A stretch of 64,000 bases of DNA, from the NCBI RefSeq assembly GCF_029962835.1, contig NC_080584.1, positions 78,582,862 through 78,646,861 on the forward strand, in the 5' to 3' direction. The number at the start of each line of letters is the position of its first letter. The first letter of the stretch is position 1. A model generated the notes under the pieces. The model made no database searches. It had not been told where the DNA came from and saw only the letters and a list, made by a program, of their open reading frames with translations. Both the position numbers and the translations under genes were made by a program. This DNA comes from Magnolia sinica (taxonomy: Eukaryota > Streptophyta > Magnoliopsida > Magnoliales > Magnoliaceae). This document shows positions 45,274 to 57,576 of this stretch, piece after piece.

Positions 45274-46727
45274 CTGCTCATCAATGACAATGGCATTTTG
45301 GTACTTGTGCCAGTATTCACGAAGTTTATTAACAGAATGTAGATGATCATTATCCAGTCCAGCTGCAAACTCACTTGGCACCTTGGCCAGTTTAGAAATC
45401 GAACCTTTCCTTTCCTGCAGTACCTGCAGATTATCGAGTCTATAATCAGAAAGTGAAGAGATGTACAAATGGCTCTTTAGAAATGTACAAATGTACAAAT
45501 GGCTCTTTAGTTGTACAAATGTACAAATTGCTCTTTAGAAAGCAAAACAAAGTTAGTATTACACAAGAAGTCAATAACAAATCTCATACTTGGAGAAAAT
45601 AGAAATTCAAGAAGTCTCTGACGTAGAAAGTTACCCTAATGTTTCCAAAATGTCAAGCACTATTGACCTCATGCTGACTACATGTGAAAGTTGTGTTGGC
45701 GATGCACTGGAAGGATAGAGCGTAAGAGCAGATTAACAACAACAACAAATTACTGCATGCTGAAAAAAAAAATGTCGATAAAGATCATACTTGGAGTGAT
45801 GTAGAGATCCAACACCAGTTTCAGAATAAAGTTGCATTAGGTCTTGCGTGATGATCATGTAAGAGCAATTGGCAGCTAAGTGCAGTTGACAAAGGAAATC
45901 AGAAGGAATTTTCCGAGAATGAAGAACCACCAGTCAAGAGCCTCCTGGAATTACAAGACCCAGTACTGGTAGCAACTTGACCAAAGGTGCACTTGCTCCG
46001 TATCTTGACTAACCTTTTTAAGCCCTCGAGAAAACAACAGGGCACAATCTGTCAAAAATAACAAAACATGCTGTCACATGGATGATTCAAGATAAACCAG
46101 GTTTACAAAAAATAGATAAGGCCCCAGATCGTCCAGTTAGAAACATGGACAATGAAATTTCAGATCATATAACACAAGTGCATGCACGTATAACAGTTTA
46201 AATCGATATGCCATTCAAACACCATTGAGCTTCCTCTGATAAGTTACATGCAATCTGAAAACAAGGCCCACATGCATTCCCATCATTGAAGAGTGCTGTG
46301 TTCAACACAGCTTTATTCATCTCATAACCACTGTACAGATTCCCATAGTTACAAGCACCACCTGCATCCATCCAACATTTGGTGAAGCAAATGACATTTG
46401 AAGTTTTGAGTTTGTCTGGGCACGTTTGGTTGCAATATCAAATTAAATTGCAATTATTGTTCCACTGAAATGGAAAGAACCAAATTGTAGTTTCTTTCTT
46501 TAGCATACATATTGTATGTTTGGGCTTCCAAGTTGAGCTCGAAAGAACATGATTGCAGATTTTTCTTATCAGTAACATGAATCAAGCCAATGTTACAACA
46601 AGCAAAAACAACCACATTATCATGCAACAAAGTGCTCTTCTGAGAGAGAGTACCTGCAAATTTGATTGCTTCAGAGGATGCCAATAACTTCTCAGTTGAT
46701 TTTTGGAGTGGGACTCAATACAGTGTT
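45274..46727 (-). pseudogene. Host gene fragment, four exons, broken; function unknown
   Basis: Four minus-strand exons fit together in phase: 46727-46654 (ends SSEAIKFA), 46048-45791 (DCALLFSRGLKK..., HLAANCSYMIITQDLMQLY, ETGVGSLHHS), 45706-45635 (ASPTQLSHVVSMRSIVLDIL) and 45439-45274 (LDNLQVLQERKGSISKLAKV... NAIVIDEQ). All donors read gt and acceptors ag, with pyrimidine-rich acceptors (ctatccttccag, tttttgacag, gattatag). The codons split across the introns (G|AT, AA|T, GG|A) all complete. Damage: TGA early in the first exon, TAA near 45954 and a one-base frameshift near 45910. The helical character suggests a large scaffold-type protein, but I do not recognise the family. Further exons on either side were not found, and the possible LTR ending at 45116 may have cut it off. 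Confidence 0.55.
45462..45541. repeat. Short tandem repeat in an intron
   Basis: 'gtacaaatggctctttag' and variants repeat about four times, inside the intron between the two downstream exons of the host pseudogene. Confidence 0.8.
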
Positions 46728-47482
46728 CTGCAGTCCACAAGCAAAACCAGAATAAGTAACTCCATTAAGAACTGTTCCAGAAAAAAATAAATCAAATGAA
46801 CAATACCAAAACTGTTCCAGAAAAAAAATCAGATGAACAGCACAGGTCTCCAATCACCCCTAGTTCTGGTTTTTCACTCCAAACAAATGGACCACCAACA
46901 AGCCACATAGTCATACCTAGTTTGGAGCTGAAGAGTAGACTGACCATTGACAGTTGATTGTTTGGAGCTCCGCCATTCAGTTCACAATCAGCCGCATCAG
47001 CAGTGCCCTTTCATGCCACAGCAACATATGCAACAACCTCAGCAATTTCGTGCCCGTGTCCAAATGTCCCCCCTGTTCAGCAACAAACAACAAATGTGCA
47101 TTTTTTCAATTGAGTGTTCAAGCATTTAAAACAAGTTTCTCTCAAAAAATAAAAGAAAAGTACACAATTCACCTTGATGCCCATTTTCCCTCCTCCTTTA
47201 ACCAGGCTTGGGACTTGAAAATATCTAAATTCACGCACGTGATGGTTTGATTGGTTTTTGGGTCATCCAACTTTCATGGTGGGCCTAACGTAATGGATGG
47301 GTTGGATCTTGGATGTCATAAATGCACCCCATCAGGCCATGTGCATCTTGCACAATAACTATTCCCAAAGCTCTAAAATACCAGATAGCTGATGCAACTG
47401 GAGAAGTTCTTTCCCCATCACCATGCACATGGCCTAATTTTGCCTACCAACGTTACTTTCTCTAAGCTGGGAAAACAACTTT
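46728..47482. other. Unassigned flank of the host pseudogene
   Basis: It contains a ~40-base duplication (caaaactgttccagaaaaaaa... at about 46766 and 46806). More upstream exons of the minus-strand gene could lie here, but no exon with clear splice sites and phase was found. Confidence 0.4.
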
Positions 47483-47878
47483 TTTATTTCTTTTATATAT
47501 ATATATATATTAATGAAGGCGCAAAGCTGAGAGATATCATTGATCAACAAAATGTATAGCCTTTCGGGTGGGCCCAACAAAAAGGATGGAGGCCTCACCT
47601 ATCATGTGACATAAACAGGACAAGAGGGTTAAAATAACCCTCCACTAAGAGAAAAAAAAAAAAAAAAAAACTCTAAAAAAAGCTGAGGTGGAGGGACAAA
47701 TATTAGCCCCCAATCACTGACGTCTAAGAGCATAAATCCCTGCATTATCTAAAACTAAAGCTCCTCTGACTAACTTTGGAACCTGGGAACGGTGCATGCA
47801 GATCATATTCGGGTAGCCCTCGCTAGCCATTCTTGCTAGTGCATCTGCCGCTAAATTCCCCTCTCTAAAAATATGGTT

Positions 47879-49090
47879 TTTTTAAAAAAAATTGATCTTT
47901 ATTGAAAAAGAAAAGGAGCTATACAGGCCTTCGGGCAGGCTCCAACAAAAAGAAACGGAGCCCACCTATCATATACCGGACTGCACACTGAACAAGACAC
48001 AGACAGAAACGGAAAACAACAAGAAGATAAAAACAGACTCGAACTCTGAGAGTCCCCAAACTTGCCTTATCAAGAAGGAGGGAACCCCTGATTCGCCTGG
48101 GCAGGTTCGAGGAGAGGCGAAAGAAAGAGTTTGGGCAGCCATCACTTGCCTCTCTAGCAAGCGCATCCGCCACTGCATTTCCCTCATGGAATGTGGCTGA
48201 AGGAGATGTTAAGGGAATGGCTTAGGAGGTGGATTGCCCCCATCCGGTACCAAATATTCCAGGAACAATGGCCAGAAGAGGCCACCACAGCGTTAACTAC
48301 TGTCTTCGAGTCAGATTTAACTTCAACGTTGAAGAAGTCCAATTTATTACAAAGGAGGATGCCATCAAGCATCGCCTGCGCTTCCACAGTTGTGTTCGTC
48401 GCAATCCCATAATATCTATGAAACGCGAAAATAAAATGACCTTGAGAGTCCCTACAGACCCCCCCACCGCCACTCTCACCTGGGTTCCCTCGAGAGGATC
48501 CATCAACGTTCAATTTAACCCACCCAGGGCGAGGTTTACACCGAGTAACTAACCGAGGCCAAGCAGACGACTCGGAAGGGGCGGGATCTTGCACGAGGGA
48601 GCCCGAATTAGAATTCACAACAAGGGAAGATGAGACGCTGGCTGGCTGAGGGCTAGCCAATTCCTGTAACCACAATAAGACTCGAGCAATAATCCTGTGA
48701 GTAGATATTCTTATGCCTTCGTAGCCGGATGCGTTCCGACTTTGCCATAATTCCCAACAAATAAGAGCAGGAGTCAAACCAAGACAAAGCTTTCGACGAG
48801 GAGAGAAAGAGGCCCTTGAGGCCCAGAAATTGATGCGCTGAAGAATGGTGTGGGAGGGGATGAGGGGAACATTGAAGATTCGATGAAAATGGGCCAGGTC
48901 GTGAAGGCTGCGAATCCTCAGAAAAGCAAGTGGTCCAAGGTCTTCTTTGAAAATTAGGGAGACTGACTGTTGGGGTGGTGTCTGTGACCAGGTTGATCGG
49001 TGCAGGGGGAGGGAGCAATGGCGTGGTGGGTTAACGCTGCACCATATGGTTGGAAGAAGGGGGGAGCACAGCTGCAACAACGTTGTGGAT
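47879..49090 (-). mobile_element. LINE C, short L1 copy inserted in LINE B's RNase H
   Basis: A 1212-base, 5'-truncated copy with a perfect 21-base target duplication (cccctctct...atggtt, 47858-47878 and 49091-49111). Its 3' end carries an AATAAA signal (about 47893-47898, minus strand) before a short A run. The perfect duplication suggests a recent event. Confidence 0.92.
47990..49080 (-). pseudogene. LINE C RNase H end (one frameshift)
   Basis: The frame 49080-48184 includes LCLGLTPALICWELWQSRN, then RNase H with KLNVDGSSRGNPG, TTVEAQAM and VKSDSKTV, so the first three catalytic residues are kept. A one-base shift after SFSHIP moves the rest (GNAVADALAREA, with the last Asp) to another frame. 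It lacks the RT. Confidence 0.8.
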
Positions 49091-52000
49091 CCCCTCTCTA
49101 AAAATATGGTTGATCACCAGATTAAGGCTCTGAATTTTATCCTTAATGATTCCCAAGATGTACCGTAATTTCCAAAGGTTGGGCGGGGCGGAGTCCCCTA
49201 GGGCATCCGCAATGACTTTGGAGTTAGTTTCAACTATGATATTTACAAGGCCTAGGTTAGAGCGAATATTAAGTCCATTCAGCATGGCCTGAGCTTCTGT
49301 ACAAGTATTTGAAGAATTGCCATAATGTCTATGAAAAGCAAAGAGAAGCTGGCCAAAATGATCGCTGCACACTCCTCCACCGCCGCTTTCACCTGAGTTA
49401 CCTCTCGAGGAACCGTTAGTGTTCAGCTTTAGCCAGTTCATGGGTGGCTTTGACCATCTCACTATCAACGGTTTGAAAAATGGGAAATTGGTAGCGGAAT
49501 CGAGCCTTAAAGACTGAATGATGAGGTCCTCTGCCATGAATTTTCTGTCTGGGGCTTGAATTAGGTTGCCAATCTCGCGTAGCCATCGATGGACGTTGAA
49601 AGTGATGCTGTCTATTGACATTTTACGGCCCTCATAACGAGCTACATTGCTACTTATCCATAGTTCCCAGATGACAAAACAGGGGAGAAAGCCAATTAGC
49701 ATTTTAATTCTTGATCTTTCACTGGCTACGGCAGACCATTGTTGGATCCGCTGAAGAATAAGGGAGTTGTGGATTAACGAGATATAAAAAAGAATGCTAA
49801 AGTGAGCCCAGACCTGACTTGTTGATCTACCGGTGCTCAGCAAATGGTCGAGAGTTTCGACAGCAATCAGATCTTGCTGAATCTGAAAGCTGCGTTGTTG
49901 TCCCCTGTTCGGCTGGTAAGCTGAAGATCCCACTCCATGCTGAAACAGTACAAGGACCGACTGAACAGTCCCTCAAGGGATGGTGGATGACGAGCTAGCC
50001 GCCTGGATGATGTTGCAGCACTCACATTGAGAGGCCAGTGGGATGCCGCATTTCTGTAAAGCTGCGTCAATAAGGACAGCAACATGGGCTATTTTCCAGT
50101 AGAAAATTGAGATCTTTGTGAGGAGATATTTGTTCCATAGCCACTTAGTCCAAGGAGGCTTCAAATGGTGTTGTCTGATGCTGTTACAAGTGGATTTCAG
50201 AGAGAAAGATCCCTTTAGAGTTAAGTGCTAGATGAGCCAATCTTCTCTGTTGGATAGGCCGACGTTTGTGGAAGAGATAGTCTACATAGCCGCTGGTGTG
50301 ATAATGTCCTGAATGTCCTCAACATTCCATCTTCCTGATAAAGGGTTGAAATCACAGACCTTTGCCTCCCGCATCTGGTGAGGAATCTAACTCACCAGAG
50401 CTCCTGTCAAAATTCCACTACCCGACCAATTGTGATACCAGAAACTGACTTTGCCCTCCCCAATAAGCCATCTTAAGTGCTTCAGTGCAAATGGCAGTGC
50501 TTTGAGGAGCTCCCTCCAGGTTGGGGAGGTAATCGAACCAATCTTCCCTTGGTTCGAGATCAGCTTCCTGAAGAATTTGGCTGATATGAAACGGGCCCAA
50601 AGGGATGTTCCTTTCAGCAGGTTCCACCCCATCTTAATTCTGAAAGCTAACATAACTTTTTCTATGCTTCTGATACGTAAACTTCCCTCCTGAAGCGGCG
50701 CACAAATTTTAGCCCAACTAACCTAATGTTTTCTGTTGCCTACATCTGAACTACCCTAGAAAAAGTTGGCGAAAGCTCTTTCCAGCGATTTGCATACCAG
50801 CTTGGGAATGTTGACGGCAGATAAGAGATGGATGGGAATGCTTGAAAGAACGTGCTTAATGAGAATTTATTTTGCAGCTGGGTTGAGCAGCTTCGCTTTC
50901 CATCCTACTATCTTGTTTGTTATCTTGGTAATTGTTGGCTGCAAAAGCGAACTACCGATTCTACCTTTGGTGAGAGGGACTCCCAGAAACACCATGGGGA
51001 GAAAAGCTTGACGATAACCTATGAGTCTGCTCAGCTTCTGGGCCTTACATCTGGACGATTTGTTTGGCAGGATGAATGAGGTTTTGCTCGTATTAACCCT
51101 CTGACCTGAAGCATTTTCGTATGCATGAATTAAATTGAGAAGAGTACGAACGTTGGAAAGCCTGCCATTTAGAAAAAGAATCGCATCATCAACAAAAAAT
51201 AGATGGGAAATAGAAAGGCAGATTTGAGGGAGCTTGAAGGCTTGGCATTTTTTAGAAGAGAATAGATGGGAGACGGCCTTGCTGAAAACGTCGTCTGCTA
51301 GGATGAAGATGGATGGGGAGAGCGGGTCTCCCTGCCGTAGCCCTCTCTCAGCTTGAAAGAAACCAAAGCTTCTGCCATTTATAAGAACAGAGAACCAGAC
51401 ATTGCTCCAGCAGCGTTGAAGATGAGCTACCCATTGGGAGTTAAATCCGAATTTCTGCAAAACTTGTGTGATGAATTGCCAATCCAAATGATCGTAAACC
51501 TTTTCCATATCAAGCTTTATAATCATATTACCACCATGAACTTTCCAATCAATCTCGTGGCCCTTCTCTCTTGCAATGGATATATTCTCCGTAATCGATC
51601 TATCCTTAAAAAAAGCTCCTTGCTCCTCAGAAATCAGCTGAGGAAGAATGCCAGCCAATCTGGACGCCAAAATCTTGGAAAAAGCCTTCATAATGCAGTT
51701 GCATAGACTAACAGGCCTATAGTCTCTGATGTACTCCGGGTTTCTTCTTTTGGGGATGAGGCAAATCTGGGTACATTGGAAAGCTCTAGGAATCGTTCCC
51801 CCAAGAAGGAAATCTTTAGCTGTCTCAAAAAGATCAGTGCCAATAACATCCCGGCATGACGAGTAGAAGGCTCCTCTAAAGCCATCAGGCCTAGGAGTGC
51901 TATCCAGAGGAATGGAGGTGGCCGCTACCTTGACTTCCTCCAACGTGAGAGGTCTTGTGAGGCCTATGTTCATCTGATCTGTCACCAATTTCGGGATCCA

Positions 52001-53283
52001 ATTGAGAATCTCACTATTGGAATTGATGCCTTCCGCTGTAAATAGATTTTGAAAGTATCGGACCTCCTCGTCTCCAATATCTTTTGTCTTCTCGAGAAGC
52101 TCCTCAGAGGACCTCTTCAGACTTTTAATAGACAGATTTCTGTGCCTGTCAAGGACAGATTTGTGAAAAAATTGAGTGTTTCTATCTCCTTCAGACAGCC
52201 AGGCTATACGGGATTTCTGTTTCCAGAAAATCTCCTCTTGGAGATAGGCGCGCTTCAAATTTTCTTGTGCATGCTATAGCACAATGGAATCTGCCGCTGA
52301 CATTGAATGAAAAAGAGAAAGCTCAGCCCTGTTTACCTCCACCTCAGCTAGTTGTACATTCCTGAAAACATTACCAAACACCTCCTTGTTCCATCTCTTA
52401 AGCTTGTTCTTCAAAATTTTCAGCTTGATGTGGAACTTGTACATGGGAGTTGCTGTGATTTCTGTTTGCCAACTTCTCTCAACTAAGTTCTTGAAATCTT
52501 CATGGACTGTCCACATTCATTGGAATCGAAAGGGACAAGGAAAATCAGAAGATTCTTCATGGAAGGAGAGCAAGAGAGGAGAATGGTCAGAAAAGGATCG
52601 CTGCAAATGATGAACTTGGAAGCTAGGGAGAGCCGCTAACCATTCTGTGTTGACTAGCTTACGATCTAACCTGGCCCATCTTCAGCTCCTGCCCGCTCTA
52701 TTGTTGCACCAAGAAAAAAGGAGGGCCATGGTATCCAGCATCGATCAGCCCTGTGTCATTGATAGTGTCTTGGAAGTCTCTCATTGCTCCCGTCATTTGA
52801 GGAGTGCCACCAATATGATCATTAGGATTGATAGTGGTATTGAAGTCACCGCTAACCAGCCAAGGGCCCGTAGTCGTTCTAAAAATTTCTCTCAACTCAT
52901 CCCAGAGCAGTTTTCTATGTTCCCTGCTACGGCTAGCATAGACTGTTGTGATGGTGATGGATAGGGGAAAAATCGGCGAGTTGGATGTGATAGTGATGCT
53001 TTGATTATTGGCCCTGATTATTTGCATTTGAACATTATCCTTACCCAAAATCCATATCTTACTTTCCCTGGTCTCGTCAGCAATGTGGTTGGAAAAGCCC
53101 AAACTAGAAGCCACCCTTGAGTGACGGGAGTCTCTAATCATTGGTTCCTGTAACAAAACAATCGGAGTATTGTGTTTCTTGGTTAGCCTTTTCAGAAAAC
53201 GGGTAGTTCGACCATTACCTACCCCCCGCACATTCCAAGATAGGATGTTACTCATCAGTAACCCATCCCCTGTTCTCAGCCCG

Positions 53284-54768
53284 TCATTGTTTGTTTTTTA
53301 GTCTCTGACTTTTTCTGTTAATGATACTAAGCTTGGACAGGTTTTTCCTTTTCTTCTTCTTGGTTCCCTTATTTGTAATCTCTTGATCTGATTCTATGCT
53401 TGAATTGGAGGAAGGAGCATCATCTGTACCTGTCTTGCCCTGGATGTCCACCCATAGAGTCAATTCCATGTTTGATTTTGCACCTGTATGGATCCCTAGC
53501 ACATTAAGGATCTGACCTTGACTCCCATCTACACCATTGTTAACTGGTTCATTCATTCCACCATCATTTATATCCGGGATTGGAACTTGGGCTAGCAGCT
53601 CATTACTTCGAGTTGTTGTTGTTGTTGAATTGTGATGGATTGCTTCACCGCCAGCTGAATATGTGAAGGGAAGGGGATGAGGGCCTGTGATCGGCCTCCC
53701 CGGGCTATCTTTAAATAGATCTTTCACGCCAAAGAGCCACTTGTCCCAAGCATCCATGACAGTCTTATTGGGTTGAGTCCATGGGGTAGAAAGGTGGGTT
53801 TGAATCAGCTAAGAAGCTCTGCACATGCTGTCAGGCAGGTTACTATTTGAGGGAAAGGGAATACCTCCTTGGGGAGGTCTGGATTCCTGGTAGGCAGCTA
53901 ACTGAGAAGAGTCTTGGGGCTGGAGAACATTGCTGCTGCTGGACTGAGTTTTTCTTCTGAAATCTTCCTGAAGTGGAGGCAAATCAAGAGTCTGATGATT
54001 GAGGTTTAAGGAGGATGGTTGTCTTGGTAGGCTTGTTGGGTTTTTCGTGGTCAGCATAGAGTCTGCGACTTGAACGGTCATTGTGGTATTCTGTCGAGCA
54101 AATGGGGATGTCTCAGAAGGGCCGTTTTGGTGATCTATACAGGAAGTAGAGCAAGGGATGGATGGAGCAAATTGTTCTGGGAACATGATGGTTGATGAGG
54201 TTAATGTGTCTGCTGCGGGTTGTAGATCCTATGAGGCTGAGAGACAAATAGGTTGTGGTCGTCTCTATTAGCCGATATCTCCCCTGTTATCATTAAGACC
54301 TTGATTCTCTCCTTCAGTCTGATTTTCTTGCAGCTGGTTGGGGAAGGACCTAGCTACCCATTGCTTTGTGGTTTCCTTGGCAGCTGGGATGGGTTCAGCT
54401 GTATTGTGTTTATCTGCTGCTGAACAGTTGCACATTTCAACTATGACTGAGATCTGATGAGGTTTACCTTCAACCAATAGTTTTGTTTTCATGAATGGTG
54501 GAGCTTCTGGAAGAGGGATAATCCTAGCCCTGGTGAACCAACGGTTTGGACCCTCTAGCAAACATCTGTCGAGCTCTAAAACTGACCCCATCTTTTCAGC
54601 AATTTGGCCTATGGTGTGTTCACTCCAGGCATGGATTAGAATACCTTCTATTCGGATCCAAGCTCCCCTTCCCGGCACCATCATCGCTAGTCCCCAAGTC
54701 CTTGTGTTTATCAGAGAAATTTTGCTATGAAGGATCTTATCCCTGGATGAAAGCACGGCGTCAATCAG
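53284..54768 (-). pseudogene. LINE B ORF1, C-terminal two-thirds (broken)
   Basis: It has the DUF4283-like motif GRGAWIRIEGILIHAWSEH (54.6 kb), then WFTRARIIPLPEAPPFM. A middle part in another frame (53809-54186) is Ser/Gln/Pro-rich. The last part (53284-53757) has WDKWLFGVKDLF and a strongly basic tail (KKKKRKN, KSQRLKNKQ). The N-terminal RRM seen in the LINE at 32869-39527 is missing through 5' truncation. Confidence 0.78.
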
Positions 54769-54770
54769 GT

Positions 54771-56173
54771 ATATGAAACACCTTGTCTAGCCTTGATTCC
54801 CAAAGCAGGCTAATTCAACACTCAGGTGGGCCATTCCAAAATAATTATTACATAAAACCTCTAAATTCACATGGTATTGCCCACACAAGTTTTGGAATAG
54901 CATGTCTTTGGGTAAGTGTTTCATCTTCACATCAGGTGAATGGATCAAAAGGCATATAAACACCACGAAGGGACCTACACAAAACTATAGTGGGCATTCC
55001 ATCCTAACTGTTTCATATAGTCTGGCCTACCCAGATTATCATGATTCTTCGATTTTTGTAATTTTGAATGAATTTCATACCAAGTAACTAGAAAAAACAT
55101 GCAGACTATCAATATGTTGAACTATAGAGTGCCAAATTAGTTCAAAATTAAAGAAAAAGCAAGCCAAACATCATATAAAGGTAATAAAAAGGAAAAAAGA
55201 GATGAGCTAACATCAATGGACTATGAGAATTGCAAAAAACCAATGGGGGTTAATCTTGAAGTCACATGAAGCTGGAAAAGTGAAAAATGAATACATGATA
55301 CCCACCTGTCATATAGGTAAACCATGTGAGACCCATTGCATCACTTTGGGCCACACATGCATAACTGATCCCATCCATCTAGCCTCATCCCTTGCTTTAT
55401 ATCTCTCAACGACACAAGCATAAGTGGACGGATCATATCCATTCCAATGATCGTGCTGTGAACTCAACTTGAAACCTAGGTCCCAAGACCCAAAGGGTAT
55501 ATTTCCTATCAGATCAAAGTCAGTTCATAAAAAATGAGACCCAGACCAGCAAAACCCGAACAGGGTTAGACTCAGGTATGGGTACCATAGAATCCAACCC
55601 ATTGACAGCCCTATCTTTCAAGGAATTCTCCATGAGTTGGAGAACCCCAACCAACCCAATCCCGGTACACATGGCACACATTATGAGATCTGGACCATTC
55701 ATCTGTTGTACATGATAATGGATGGGCCTTCAGATGAAAGACCCGTATCATGCCACATCTATAGAGATTGAGCATGCACTTCACAACAACTACTCACATT
55801 TTATCAATTAGCAACCGATATCTTCTCTTAATTTGTGTTCTAATGAGCTAACTTTCTTTGATACTAATTCTTGCTTTGGTCAAGAAAAAGGCTATGTGAG
55901 GGAAGAATCTGAGTGGATGGAGGGTGTAACCCGTCCCATATTTGCAAGAGCAATGATGAAAGCCATAAAGGAATCCATCACAACCTTTTGGGATTTCATA
56001 AAGACAGACAACAGGTAGAAATTAAGAAACCTTTTATCGACCAATCCACACGTGGAAGACCCAAAGGGCTTACATCTGCTAGCTGACCTCACATAAGCTC
56101 TCCAAAAGGTGTGTTCAACTCATCTTTTTCTCTTCACACCTAACTTCTCTTTAGCTAGGTTAAGATAAATTCA
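54771..56173. other. Unassigned non-coding DNA
   Basis: About 1.4 kb without a gene. 54830-55090 has phrases ('cacatcaggtgaatggatcaaaaggcatataaacacca') typical of short non-autonomous DNA elements in this genome, but no terminal repeat could be set. Short open frames here lack motifs. Confidence 0.4.
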
Positions 56174-56310
56174 CACTACACCAAAATCCTTCTTTAGCCA
56201 CGGTTGAAAACCAGTTTTCAACCTTGGCTAAGTAGGGCGTCGCAAAAAATTCAGGCAGTTGAAAACCGTCGCAAAAAGTTTTCAATTTTCAATTGCAGCC
56301 CAATTCAATT
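56174..56310 (+). mobile_element. CACTA (EnSpm-like) transposon terminus
   Basis: CACTACACCAAAA is a typical CACTA-superfamily end. The next ~130 bases hold subterminal repeats in both orientations ('ggttgaaaac' and 'gttttcaacc') that could form hairpins. No matching opposite end or transposase was found in the window, so it is a fragment or the partner lies elsewhere. Confidence 0.55.
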
Positions 56311-57189
56311 TAGACGGTCACCCCTATTGAAACTTGGAGAATATACATTAAAAGAATTCATGGCCAAACAATTATTAAAGAGAAGAATCTATCTAACATC
56401 AGAAGCTATTCACACAACAGTATTTCTTAATAAAGTGCATGAAAAGTTTCTACAAAACTAGACCACAAAAAACCATAAGCAAGATCTCAAAAGTATTTGG
56501 TTGCATCTGCTGTGCGAGAAGAGAAGAAAAATTAGACAAAAAAATCTTTAAAAATAAAATAAAATAGAATTTTCCTAAAACTAACCCCGTGAAATGACTC
56601 TGACCCTCTAGCAACTCTTATTCAATCTATGCCCCACCCACATGATGGCCAGTAGTGAATGATAACAATCAGTACCATAAAAATCCTCTTGATTTTTTTT
56701 ATTTTTATTTTTTTCTCTTTACCATAGTGGAAGGGGAAGGCAAAAGACAATGAAGGATGTGACCCTTGATAGAGTGGAATGTCAGGACACGATTCAAGCT
56801 GATTCATTTGTGTAGCGAACCCAACTAGTCGGGGTATAGATTCGAGGATGGCGTTCCTAGAAAATGGGGAAGGTCCACCTGATTTCATGGTTGTACAAAG
56901 GTAACTTTTAGCACTCTCAATCAAGGTCCACCTGATTTCATGATTGTACAAAGGCAACTTTTAGCATTTTCAGTCCATTTCAAAAGCAGTTGATTGATTT
57001 CAATTGTGGATCCTCTTCACATTCATAGCTTTTTGAAGTCATGGAGTTTGCAACCATCCGGTTTCAAAGACCTTTCTCCTTGACTCCATGCATGAATCAA
57101 AACCAATGACATTAACATTAGGAATGGAACTGGGTCACTTCCAACCCGATTCTAGTCCAACATCACATTTGCAATGGGTCACACAATCT
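56311..57189. other. Unassigned; contains a short direct repeat
   Basis: No gene. 'gtccacctgatttcatg(g/a)ttgtacaaaggtaact' occurs twice about 54 bases apart (about 56873 and 56927). Confidence 0.45.
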
Positions 57190-57205
57190 AAACAGTTTGC
57201 ATCAA

Positions 57206-57576
57206 ATTCTTCAAATTCTTGTGCGGAAGCTCGGGCCATGCTGGATGGTCTTAATATTTGTTCTAACCTAGGCCTTGCAAATATCATAGTTGAAACTGAC
57301 TCCAAAGTCATTGCGGATGCACTGGGGGACTCCACCCCGCCCAACCTTTGGAAATTATGGTACATCTTCGGAATCATTAAGGATAAAATTCGGAGCCTTA
57401 ATCTGGTGATCAACCATATTTTTAGAGAGGGGAATTCAGCGGCAGATGCTCTAGCAAGAATGGCTAGTGAGGGCTACCCGGATATGATCTACACGCACCG
57501 TTCCCAGGTTCCAAGGTGAGTCAGAGGAGCTTTACTTTTAGATAACACAGGGATTGGTGCTCTTAGACGTCAGTGA
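57206..57576 (+). pseudogene. RNase H C-terminal part of a LINE ORF2
   Basis: It encodes CAEARAMLDGL (catalytic Glu), VETDSKVIADAL (Asp) and NSAADALARMASEG (last Asp), ending at the TGA near 57576 after one stop near 57520. The first Asp lies upstream of the truncation. Here ETDSK keeps the Asp that LINE B has lost. Confidence 0.8.

Larger units (their letters stand above)
47714..53255 (-). pseudogene. LINE B ORF2: endonuclease, long RT frame, split RNase H
   Basis: The endonuclease (53255-52698) shows Asn8, Glu37, Tyr106 and the GDFN motif (Asp137). A frameshift follows GPPF. The RT frame (52258-50867, 463 codons) is uninterrupted, with KLDMEKVYD (Asp250), GLRQGDPLSP and FFVDD (Asp357-Asp358), where most L1 elements have FADD. 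RNase H (49933-49091) has Asn for the first Asp (KLNTNGSS, residue 173) and Asn for the third (VETNSK, residue 237), so it is inactive. It is cut by the nested LINE and resumes at 47878, ending with the TGA at 47714. ORF1's stop lies 28 bases before the ORF2 start. Confidence 0.87.
47483..54770 (-). mobile_element. LINE B (L1), minus strand, 5'-truncated in ORF1, carrying a nested LINE
   Basis: On the minus strand: ORF1 from about 54768 (the RRM end is missing, the copy starting near the YLID motif), ORF2 from 53255, RNase H, 3' untranslated region and an A/T-rich tail (47483-47510). Without the 1.2-kb LINE at 47879-49090 it is about 6.1 kb. The flanks aaaacaactt and gaaacacctt are weakly alike, so the target duplication is uncertain. 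The RNase H end is very close to the plus-strand fragment at 57206-57798. Confidence 0.85.

Noticed and set aside
45174..45374. Alternative minus-strand 66-codon frame over the last exon
   Set aside because: The other frame fits the phases of three upstream exons and has a more protein-like composition.
47483..54770. Confident target duplication for LINE B
   Set aside because: Only a weak match (aaaacaactt against gaaacacctt) was found, which is too poor to fix the borders.
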